Source: Semisulcospira habei (taxonomy: Eukaryota > Mollusca > Gastropoda > Semisulcospiridae). Taken from it: a stretch of DNA of 64,000 nt. The notes under the pieces were generated by a model. It was not told the origin of the DNA. It saw only the letters and a list, made by a program, of their open reading frames with translations, and made no database searches. The translations under genes were made by a program, and so were the position numbers. This document shows positions 1 to 10,500 of this stretch, piece after piece (positions within the stretch are counted from its first letter, which is position 1; every line of letters begins with the position of its first letter). The DNA is taken from NCBI GenBank assembly GCA_036245525.1, contig BTPG01000002.1:122712724-122776723 (forward strand), written 5' to 3'.

Positions 1-14
1 CGGAGCAGATGAGG

Positions 15-1080
15 TCAGAGCATCGGGATAACTGGCACCGGGGTAGCGAGATCGCCGGAGGACGGCCGCCAGTGGAGAAGCAGATGCAACTGGAGTGGTT
101 GGGAGTACAGCCGGCCGAGTGGTAAGAGATCCGCCGCCGCACTCATCAGGCCGAGGAGCTGGAGCCATACTCTGGCGGGGACCGCATCCTCTTGGGCCAT
201 GCCAGGGAGGCCAGATTCTGGATCCCGGGCCCTGGAAGTCTCCGCCGGTTGAGGTCGGTCAGAAATTCCATGCCTAGGTGCAGAAACTGGCGCGAGGGTG
301 TGAGGTCCGACTTGCCCGCATTGACCAGGAAGCCGAGCCAAGTCAATAACACGAGCAGCACATCTCTGTCCGTCGCTAGGGTGGCCTCCGACTGGTTCCG
401 CAGGAGGAGGTCGTCTAAGTAGTTGGAGGTCGGACTGGAGGACGACTGTCTGGCCTTGGCGATGATGGCGTCCATGATGCGCGTGAACACCCACGAACTG
501 AAGTTGGGACCGAATGGCAGGGCCCGAAACTGGTAGACCACGCCGTCGAAGGCGAAGCGCAGATAACGCCGAGCAGCGTAGATATGCATCCGACAGGTCC
601 AGACTGATGGCGAAGTCCATGGGCCCTGAGGGCCCTGGCTGTCTCCATGCGGAACGTTGGGGTTGCGATGTACCTGTTCAGCGCTGAGAGGTCAACAACG
701 GGGCGCCACGTGCCGCCGGGCTTGGGGACCAGGAAGAGGCGGCTGTAGAAGGCTGGAGAGTGGTGCCGCGTGACCACCTCCGTGGCGGCCATCTGCAGTA
801 GAGCGGCGACCTCGCCTCGAAGGGAGAAGGCCTGAGAATGCCCTGTGTACCAGTCCCGATGGAAGGCGATGTCGATGCCAGCAGGCAAACCTACGGTTGG
901 AGAAGAAGTCGGACTTGCGGAAGGTACCCTGCTGCAGCTGCGCGGAGAAGGCGTCCGCGAGGTCCCGAAAGCCGGGAGGGCGACTTGAACCTCTTGACCT
1001 GACGGGCGGCATCGACGAAGGCCTTCCTCTTGAGCGGGGCGGGGAGGAGGGGGCACAATCAGACGAGCCGCTTCATCCAA
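15..1080 (-). pseudogene. DIRS-type reverse transcriptase fragment, frameshifted
   Basis: The protein reads across at least three frames. Frame one (to about 640) has FYSRLFLVPKPGGTWRPVVD followed by LSALNRYI, the typical DIRS RT entry block. Frame two has MDFAISLDLSDAYL, the catalytic-Asp block. Frame three has RYLRFAFDGVVYQFRALPFG, then a YLDD catalytic box near 410-425, and continues as GFLVNAGKSDLTPSRQFLHLG. Short indels near 585-640 separate the frames. RT in DIRS elements copies the element RNA into DNA. The YLDD box and the neighbouring FGPN block are intact, but the frame breaks make the copy inactive as read. Single-base assembly errors in GC-rich DNA are an alternative cause of the shifts. 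Confidence 0.65.
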
Positions 1081-1484
1081 GGATCGGAGAGTCTCAGCCC
1101 TCGGAGCCGAGAGGGCCGCGGGGCTGTCCGGAAAACGTGAGCGGGTTGAGGGAGAATGACTGTCCGCGCCGAGGAGGGCCGAGACGGAGTCATCTGGCAG
1201 CAGGCCCAGGGCCTCATGTCATCAGGGGGGCGGGAGCTGTTCCGGGAGGACCGACGGTCAAGGGGGAGGGACGGGGACGACTCACCCGGGAGCTCCTCCG
1301 CTGAAGGTGGGGTGAGGCAGGGGGCGAGACGACGCTGGTGCGTGCTGGCCGCCTGTCCCGGGGGGAGCGACTGTGATGAAGTGGGCGAGGCTGTTGGGTC
1401 CGATCGGGCGAGCTCCTCCCAAGGCGCCTGGAGGTGGACAGCGACGGGCTATCCTGTCAGTAAGGACGGATTATGTCAGATACA

Positions 1485-2500
1485 CTAGCCGTATTTCAAG
1501 ACTCTGAAACCTAGAATTCAGGTATGTGTTTTATATGTATTATTGATGATTACTGAGTTAAAGATAGTATGCGTTAGTAAGAGTTAATTCGGGTGTGTAG
1601 CGTTGACTGGTTTGGTTCAGTTATGAGAGTTTGGAATTCGTTTAGGTAACTGGTGTTTTTCCCATGTGGTTATTTACCGAGATGAATAAGGAATGTTAGG
1701 TGTATGCCAAGTCGTTACGAAGGTAGTACGTGGTTGGTTAAGTATAGTCTTTTCTAATGTATGAATGAATGTATGGCGAGTGTTAGGTTATAGTCTGTTT
1801 CAATGTAGTGACAGAGTTATGGGTTGTTACGAAAGTAGTTCGGGTTATGAAGCATGTATGTGTGTGAATGAACGTGTGAGTTATGTGCATCAGCCAGGTT
1901 ACGTAATGTATCTCATATCATCCAATATGTGTGTTTAGCAAGTGTTATGTTTAGGACTTTATTGTACAGAGTGCTTGTCGGGAGCGGAGCGATGGACGCC
2001 GAGACGTCAGTCAACAGAGGCTACCGCCGAGGGACCTACTGTGAGGTCATCTCTTCACTCTGGGAGTGAGCGACTGATGCCGAGACACCCGGGTCAGCAA
2101 GGACTGCGCACGGAGCGAGTCCAGAGGACGTCCACGGTACGAGAAACGGGACGACTCGGAAGCGTGCGACGGAAGACTTACACGCCTAGTCATGAAAGGA
2201 AAGAACGTTACCAAGCGAGAACACCAGTAAAACAGGTTGGATTGTGAGAGACAAATACCTAGTCTGGCGTTTACATTGTGTATGTGTATGCGGTGTTGAT
2301 GTGCTTGTAGTGAGAAGGGGTGGTGTACATAATCTTTTGAGTGTTCTTTTATTGTTTACTTTTATAAAGGCCCGTAGAAGAAAGGAAGCTAGTGTGTTGA
2401 GTTTTACCGCGTGAATGTGCCCGACTGAGTCAGTGGCGGTGTATGTGTCTGTTGTGCGAGAGTCTGTACGTGCGACTGGGGCAAGTCTGCGTGTGTTACA
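1485..2500 (-). repeat. DIRS-like terminal/leader region, copy 1
   Basis: This non-coding stretch is the reverse complement of about 61080-62100 with many small differences. Matching anchors include the block around 2395-2500 against 61080-61190 and the block at 1495-1530 against 62068-62100. Similarity then fades into the coding part of the element. No long ORF is present. Confidence 0.6.
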
Positions 2501-2824
2501 GCGAGGAGAGGCATGAAGGGACGGGCGTGAGGGTGGGCGCGACCTCGAGGTGCAAGAAGTCGCCAAGCAAAAGGAGTACGAGGAGGGCTGGGGGCTGCGT
2601 CTGCTGTCGCGCTGCGCCTCACAGTCCATCCTAGGAGTAATGTCCGAAGAGCAGGGGCGCACGGGGCTCCTGGCGTCGTGCGGTTTGTCAGGTCGGCCAT
2701 GGTCATAGGACGAGGCGACGAAGGTTGCTGCAGGCCGGCCTCAATGAGGTGGGCGGTCTGCCGGCTAGACTCCCGGTGGGAGTGAGTGGGCTTGTCTTTG
2801 TGCTATACGTCAGGGCCCAGCGTA

Positions 2825-3358
2825 TCAGTCGCCGCAATGCGGGGTACGAGCGGGCGGGCCTCGATGTGGCAGGCGCGCTGCCGGCCGGTCTCCTCCAAGG
2901 AGCGGGTGGGGCCAGGTCTGAGGGGGCACAGTTATAGACGAAGTCCTGGGATCTGAGGTGTAAGTATGGGCCCAACGTGTCGTCCTCTCCCCAAGGTCCG
3001 AGCGGGCGCGTCTGGTCTCTGCTCCTAGCAAGGAGGGGGGCGCCATGTCGGGCAGGCGGTCACGGGCTGGCGTCGGGCGCTCGTGCCGGTAAAAACTCCA
3101 GAGCTGCGACCAAAGTTCCTCCGGCCAGGTGGTACAGACATCGCAAGAGTGGTCGGAGGCCCAGCCGGGACAGGGGAGGCAGACCGTTTGGTTATCGCTC
3201 GGCCATTGGAAGTCGCCGCACTGCAGGCAGGTGTGAACTTGGCAGCTGCAACACATATCAGACGTGAAAAGCGACCAGGTGTGGGCTCCCCTTGGCCCCG
3301 CCAAACGAGTTTGAGCGTTCGACGCGAGTGTCATACGAGCAATACGAAAAGCACCCAC
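2825..3358 (-). CDS. Cys-rich ORF, possibly DIRS gag-like
   Basis: This 177-codon open frame carries a Cys-rich segment: CCSCQVHTCLQCGDF, then a 7-residue gap, VCLPCPGW, then HSCDVCTTWPEELW. Paired CxxC motifs followed by a CDVC..W block resemble the gag-like ORF1 of some DIRS elements, and the GC-rich composition is like the RT block at 1-1480. It lies outside the terminal region that ends at 2500, so it would belong to a second, older element or to flanking sequence. The C-terminal half is Pro/Arg/Ala-rich with internally repeated phrases. No start codon context or partner ORF supports it, and a chance ORF in GC-rich DNA is possible. Confidence 0.35.
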   Translation of the reverse strand: MGAFRIARMTLASNAQTRLAGPRGAHTWSLFTSDMCCSCQVHTCLQCGDFQWPSDNQTVCLPCPGWASDHSCDVCTTWPEELWSQLWSFYRHERPTPARDRLPDMAPPSLLGAETRRARSDLGERTTRWAHTYTSDPRTSSITVPPQTWPHPLLGGDRPAARLPHRGPPARTPHCGD

Positions 3359-3408
3359 GGTCGAAGCTGCCCGGCCAAAGGTCCGGTCGAGGGCATGGCT
3401 GCGGGAAC

Positions 3409-3432
3409 GGGGGGGGGGGGGGGGGGGGGGGG
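3409..3432. repeat. poly-G tract
   Basis: An uninterrupted run of about 24 G on the plus strand. It is likely to be length-variable and error-prone in assembly. Confidence 0.9.
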
Positions 3433-3489
3433 ACCTGCCTCATGGGCCTCAGCACGCGCCGGCCTGGAAGGTAAAGTCCCAGAAGGCAC

Positions 3490-3625
3490 ACAGTAATCCC
3501 AGGGAACCACACCCGCAACCACGTAATCCAAGGTACGACAGGAAACCACAAGTAATCCAAAGGAACACCCGTAATCCCAAGGGACGCACATAATCCAAGG
3601 GAACACAGGTAATCTAAAAACGACC
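3490..3625. repeat. Degenerate tandem array, GTAATCC-AAGG units
   Basis: About six imperfect units begin with GTAATCC (or TAATCC) followed by AAGGRA and an A/C-rich spacer. Unit spacing varies from about 18 to 30 bases. It lies between the Cys-rich ORF and the NSUN2 locus. Confidence 0.6.
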
Positions 3626-4012
3626 GGTCACACCGTACACAGCCAAAGGTCCTGTAGGCTAGAACACAAAACGGTAAGCTATGCAAATAGACTGGCGTGA
3701 CACCACGTGGCACGTGACCGGATAGGGAGGAAGGGGAGGCTACTCAGGGTCTCTTGGTAACGACTCCCTGGAGTCTCCTCCCCTGTTGTGTTAGCGACAC
3801 AACAAATGCTTAGGCCGAAATTGGTAAGCTAAGTGTACCTTCCTATTAGTAATGCCATCGGTTAGTATTTTTTGAAAAAAATACATTTTAGAGAAAAAAA
3901 ACATTTTCACAGTGTTAACAACGAAACATTTGATTTTGACAATATGTACACAAAATGTACCAATTTATGTCATTTCATCTGCCATCAATCACCCATGTAT
4001 TATTGATCTCAC

Positions 4013-4567
4013 CATGGCAGGCATTTAGGAGGTTTGACCTGCTCCACCTTCATGGGTTCCTTGGGGCTGGCCGAGCGCTTGGCTCCCCTGTCCCACCCCG
4101 CCAGACCTGTACCGATTACAACAGCATCGCGACCCGGAGTGTCTGTCACTGGGGGGTCACCCCATCCACTCTCTTTCATGTCCCCTGCTGCGGTGAGGGA
4201 AGCATTGACAACTGTGTTGTCCGCAATGGGAACTTTCACGTCCATCTCTTCCTTCGCTGTGGTGTCTGTAGGGTTTAGGTTAACACTTTCTGGGCAAGGG
4301 TCTGCAGCAGCAGCAGCAGCAGCAGAACAGTTTGCATCATCCGCTTCTATTTTTGGGGCAGTCAAAAGAGGGGCCGAGGAATGGCTGCTGCTGCCAAGTG
4401 CACAAGGATCAGCGGCACTGTTCTGTGTTGACTGTGATATGACCAAGTCCTTGGCTGGCCTGGCCATGATGCTGTTCCTGGGGCAGACGTCGCTGATGGT
4501 GATCGTCTTGCCAACCAGGCTGTCAAAGAATTTACTCTGCAGAATATGTAGCAGTTGTCGGGCATGG
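4013..4567 (-). CDS. NSUN2: NSUN2 exon 4 with long lineage-specific insertion
   Basis: This is 555 bases with acceptor CTTTCCAG. It begins with conserved HARQLLHILQSKFFDSL and ends with KPPKCLPW before donor GTGAGA. In human NSUN2 the matching segment is about 36 residues; here it is about 185. The extra part is rich in Ala, Ser, Asp and Pro, includes an eight-residue Ala-containing run from a CAG tract, and has no recognisable domain. The frame is open throughout, which favours true coding over a retained intron. An internal unrecognised intron remains possible. Confidence 0.75.
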
Positions 4568-7500
4568 CTGGAAAGATAAGAACAAGGATGAGGTGTGCAA
4601 GGAAGTGTGCATGATAAAGAAGATTGTTTTCATCCAAATGTCACACGACCAATCCATTTAGTACAAACCGTACCATGTGACCGGGATACAAAAACCCTTG
4701 TTGCAACTAATGGCCGACTTTTTGTAGCCCTCTTTCTGAAGAGTCTTGGATGCCAGTTGTGTTCTATAAAAGATCACTAAAACGTTCTAAAGTACAAAGT
4801 TACTTAGTGTTGTTCGAAAAAACAGGCACACTACTGGAGACGGCAACGTCATGAAAGATATTAAATTACAATTACATCATAAGTGTATTGTGTATAAATG
4901 TATATTCCTTTGTCGTCAGTCATGTCTGGCGTGTTCCAGGTCTGAAGATTTCTTCTTGATTTCTTTTACAAAAACATTGGAGGACTGAAAACAAATACGT
5001 TATTGGTAACAGGGGCTTGCTGCACGGACCCTTGAGGGTCTTCGGGAGGTCAAAGGAACCATTGTACCCTCAGGCCTTTGGGGTACAATGGTTCCATTGA
5101 CCTACCGAAGGCCTACAAGGGTCCGTGTAGCAAACACCTGCTACCAACAACATATCTCCATTTAAACTCCTTCACCATACAGGCTGAAATCCCCAAATTG
5201 TGAAGCTGTCCCCTGAAGACTACAGTTCAAAAGACAGATGAACAATGATAGTTGAAGGGTGGTGCCAAACAGCTTGGCACCAAAAGGTGCCTAGCTATTC
5301 TAGCACTACCTTTGATCTATCATGGTCAGCTAATCCCCTATTGTAGGGCATCAGGGTTAAATGTGTAACACTAATAGGCTTCAACCCATTTAACCCCAAG
5401 ACCACATTCACCAAATTTGACATGTGTACCGTAGCTTATGAATTGTGTACCAGTTCCATGAGATAGATCCACCATGATAATGCAAGGGTACTGCCAGACT
5501 AGACTGGCGCCGGATGCTGCCAAGCTAATCTGGCACTACCACTGAATTGAATTGTTATGATCAATCTATCTCCTGCTGTAATGCGCCTAGGGCTAATCAC
5601 ACGTGTAAATACCTTCTGTATCCTGTGATCCTGAATGTGACTGGAAGTGGGTCCTGTAAGCGGCGGTAGAAATAGTACCATTCCTCACTGGGCATCAAGT
5701 TCAAACCCTGTGGGTGTACAGTAACAATTTGTACAAGTTAGCAAGAAGCTACTCAAGTTATAGCAGCAATACATGCTAACGTCACTAACAAACGACAACA
5801 AGAAAGGCAAAGTCTCCTTAACCAATTCAACCCCAACGCACTACAGCAGGAGATGGAATGACCATGATAATTCAATGATAGTGACAGAATTGCTTGTGCC
5901 TAATGGCGCCTAGCTAATCTGGCAATACCCTTGAATTATCATGGTCAATCTATCTCCTGCAACTAGTATAAAATCATTAACTGACACCTCCAAATTGGCA
6001 ATGTGGTAAAGTGGGTTAATAATAATAGTACGGATACGTGTTATTTATACTGTATAGGTTCAGAGCACCATCAAGTGAACCCAACACACATAAATGAAAC
6101 ACACATCTACTCACACACTGAACACAAACATTGTACAAGACAAATATTCATGCAGGGTTCATTCTGAAAATTTACTCACAGAGTACAAATTCAATGGGTC
6201 ATTTCTAAAACGAACGGGATGGAGAAGCGGGATTGGGGGGAGGGGGAGCTTGAAAAAAAAGATAGGAACATTTGAAAAGAAGCCTACAGAAACCTATGGG
6301 TCATTGACCCCTCAGCTCAAAATATTATGGGTCATTTTGGGAAATTATGTGCCAATGGCGCGGGGTGTGCTCCAAAAATGAACCCTGTTCACATCATTTG
6401 AAGGTTCAGCACAGCTACTGGAGTTCTGTAAATTTTGATTGCTTATATTTGAAATTTATAAATTGGCCTGAAACTGGTACCAGGAAGGAGGGGGAGAAAA
6501 TGCTGGAGTACAAGTCAGACATGGGGATGTGGTATCGAATATTGACCTCATGCAATCTGGTGGCAGGCACTACTTCTGTGCCACAGACCACCCAATGGGG
6601 TTCATGTGTATAACCTTCTGTGATCTTGACCATTCACAAATAAGCAATTGTAACAAGATCTGATAAACCACACCCACAATCCCTTCTATATGATCTTATC
6701 TATAGATGCATTTTCACACTTTTAGCCAAATGGGCAATATGCTTGTAGATACAAGAAGAAACTGAGACTGACATAGCCACGTTGCACGTTCTTCTCATGC
6801 AAAGAGTGAAAGTGCATTACATCAGTCCACATATAACACTGAGATGTCTGGTCCTTTTTATGTCATTTTCTTGAGGAATAAGTTTCCTTCACAGTGGTGC
6901 ATATGTAGTTGTAACTGAATAAGGTTTGGGTTTTTTTTCAAAGAAACTAGCAACAACTTCTGAAACATAAAGGCCTTCCTACTTAATTCAACACAATTAA
7001 AGTGAGGAAAATAACAAAAATTAAGGTCTAAATTGTGGGTAAAAAAAATTTCTCCAAAGTTGACATATCTCTTCAATGAATAGTCCAATATCCACAGGGG
7101 CTGTCTCATAACTTTTTGTCAGGATTAACATCCTAAAATTTCAAGCGTGTTTTAATAATGAGTATTTATATAGCACTTAATCATAATCAAAAGCTCTAAG
7201 CGCTTTACAATCTGTACACAAAAATAAAAATACAATGACATATGCACATGACAAACAAAACACAATACCCGAACACACCACTTTTACAATGAACTAAATA
7301 ATAATGCATACATAATTATGTTCTAATTAAAATTCAGTCTAAAACAAGGAGGATTACAGAACTACAACTAAGGCATCAAACACTGGCAGTTATTGAAAGT
7401 AAAGCTTAAAGAGGTGAGTTTTCAAATACCTCTTGAAGTCAGAGACAGACTCACTGATTCAGACCTCAAGAGGAAGTGTATTCCTTAACACTGGGTCATT

Positions 7501-10500
7501 GGTTTTGTGCCAAAAATGTACGTTCTGCAGCAATGTTAACATAGCTAGACATAATTTTTCTCTTGTTACTTTATTGTCATAATTTGGGGCCTGCTTGCCT
7601 GTGATATCAAGGGCACGCTATTGAATTCACTAAACCACAATGCATCCAAAGAAGTCCCTTCTATAAATAGAATGGACTTAAAAATGTCTTGTCACAATTA
7701 CAGACATAGCACATGTGAAATCCGATATTGTGCAAAAACATGCATTATTCACACATTTGTCGACTATCCACTTCAACCCTTGACCCTTCCTAGTGGTCAA
7801 CCAAATTAGTATGTATAGGATTAGGAAAGTCTCACCATCAACTATCTTTGTTTACACTGAAAGTTTAACAAAGCGCTGATTAAGATTCCACCCAAATTTA
7901 GTGTAGCCAGCGTTCCCCAAAACACACAGCTCTGCGTCTATTACGCACATAAATCTTAAAAGGACGCATAGATTTTCAGTCTGTACGTCCTAAGGACGCA
8001 CGCAAATCATAGCACACAAGCTGCTATCAAAAGTGTTCGCACGCCTGTGAAGCTAGGCTTGCCGCACAAACGCTTTTCAAACGAACTCATTTCGGCGAAC
8101 CAGTTCTCAAATCTGATTGCCCATTAGCAGTGAGCTGACATATTCTTTCAGCGATTGGCTTGGAGCCTCAGTTTTGACAAAAGGACCCTTGCATTTTCTG
8201 GCAGAGAGTCCCATGGACCCTTAGTTTAGAAACAAATGGGGAACACTGGTAACACTTTTCACACATTTGCTGACCTTTTGTGACTTTTTATCTTCATAGG
8301 GGTCACCAAAATTAGCATGCATAGGAAAATGTTAACATATGGTCAAGAGTACAACTGGGTGTCCAAAGAGTGTGACATGGGTCTCTGATTTTGAACTTAA
8401 ACATATGAGCATCATTTTGCATGACTGTGATGTGTTTAGTCATAAGTAACATGCCCCCCAAAAAGAATTTCCCCATGAGCAGTCGTTTGGGTGTAATTGG
8501 CGAAAAACCGTTATGGTTTGTACATAACAATTACACTGTCACACATTTATAAAACACATTTTCTAGCTTTCACAAAGTAGATTCAGGCCACGGACCACAG
8601 TGCTGTTTCCATACTGTCCAGTCTCTTAGCCTTAGTCAGTCCCAGTCATCCCCTAATTGTTCAATTCCCTAAAAAAACACTACCGCCCACCAGTTGCACA
8701 TTTGCCATGCACAAAATACCCAAAAAAACAGCACATGACCCGTCTCATTTCTTGGCTATGAAACTGTTTCCTTACCAACCCCACACCCAAGCACAGCTGA
8801 AATCAGCGTGCCCCTCAAATCACTACGTCAAAGGCAACTCAACATAGGCCCACAAATGTCCACTGGATCAGCTCAGGATGGTATGAATCAAAGCACCAAA
8901 CATGTCTCCTCTCAGCTAACCACAAATTTCCAGCAAATTCCAACATTCAGCCCAACTGCAAATTTTCAAGCAAGGCAAAAATTATTTTTAAAAACACGGG
9001 GCCTCTTACTGCCTGAACTTCCCAATTTAAATGTATAATGTGACCTTCATGCTGTATAAATTATCATGTTTCTTTCCTTACAAGGCTATGCTTAAACTTC
9101 AAAGAAAGTTTGATGGGGTGAATAGATACACAATGGTGCAACACTGAAATTGTTTGAACATAACTTTACACTCAGCTATACATTTATGCAAAAAAATGCA
9201 TACATTATATTTAAAAAAATTGTGTGTGGTATTAAACACACAAATTCAATTGCACAGTTATTGATTCCAAACTATCCTAATTTAGATAAGTGTGAACACA
9301 GTAGCTATAAACATTAAACAAAATTGGACGACTTGCTTATGAACAAAAATTTTGAAATCCTTGACAACACAGCGTCGGATGGAGGTAATGTTTTCTTCCT
9401 TTGTTCAAAACACGAGGTCATTGAGCCGATTGATTTTACATTTGTTTGCATCAACATTCATTTGAAGTAATTTGAAAAGCAGTACACTTACATTGCTTTT
9501 TCTAAACATTTATGGTGCTCAGTCATCAATTTTGCATGAACGTAACCATTTACAACCAAAACTTACCTTCAACTTTGTCGCTTCCCTGCTCCATTGATGT
9601 CACCTGTAGGTATGAGGTACGTAGGACTGACCAAATGCAAATCTCAAAATGGCCACCGATTCTAGAAAATCATGTGCGTTGATTGCGAGATTTTTTCCCG
9701 TGTTTGAACGTAACACAAAATTTACAACTTTTGGGTTGAAGAAGTTTAAAACGCAGCCTTCTTTCAATTCTTGAAAGGATTTCAAATTTGTTTACGGTAA
9801 TTGGAATGAAGAGTAATGCTGTCTAGGATATGTAAATTAGGTGCCTCAAAGTAAGTTTTTTGTGTTCCGGTTCACAGCGAGATTTGCACGTGTGAAATTG
9901 ACGACGCACATTATGTTCATTCTTGCCTTTATTTGCCCTCAAACTACTTTAAACTTGGAGTTGGACACCTGTAAAACTCGACGATATGGTAAAAAAAATA
10001 GTAACTTACATTGGCTCTCTATAGGCCTAAACTTGGTTTCAAAATTCTATTTCATTCCCCGGAATTTTTTATCTGAAAGCGAACACACGTGAGTGATGTG
10101 ACGTTTCGAAATTTTGGCTTCCGCCGCTTGATCGCACAAAACAATGAATAACTCTTTTATCCCATTGGACGTATGCAAAAATGACACAGGATTAGAAGGT
10201 ATGTTCAATCTCCAACCAGTTGAGATATGGTTGTGTGAGATGCATGCCCGATTTTGAGTTTGAAGGCTTTGTATTGTCAGTCAGGTAGCGAAACCGGCAC
10301 TCGACGCCTAGTCGTACTCTTGACCATATGTGTACCAAATTTGGGTTTGATTTTGAAGTTTGTCAAAAAAGGGCAACTTTTAACCTACTGTGACCTTGAC
10401 TTTTCAGAGAAGTCATTGAAAATGATATTTTGTGCACTGCACACTTACCTGATAGAACTTTTCAAACATTTCATTGTCCTTAAGTGTCTTTTCATAGTTT

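Larger units (their letters stand above)
1..2500 (-). mobile_element. DIRS-like retrotransposon, partial
   Basis: A GC-rich block on the minus strand encodes a reverse transcriptase of the DIRS/Ngaro type. It is preceded, at higher coordinates, by a non-coding terminal region of about 1 kb that recurs in inverted orientation near 61.1-62.3 kb. The outer end, near the GTTA at about 2497-2500, coincides with the end of similarity to the second copy. The element continues past the left edge, so RNase H, methylase and tyrosine recombinase domains cannot be checked. Assignment rests on RT motifs; the recombinase that would prove DIRS is outside the window. Confidence 0.6.

Noticed and set aside
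2186..2662. 158-codon minus-strand ORF across the DIRS-like end
   Set aside because: No domain; it crosses the end of the repeat and has low-complexity Thr/His/Pro composition.
3490..3625. CRISPR-like array
   Set aside because: Units and spacers vary irregularly, the genome is eukaryotic, and no cas genes are present.
4034..4579. 181-codon plus-strand ORF
   Set aside because: It is the antisense shadow of NSUN2 exon 4.
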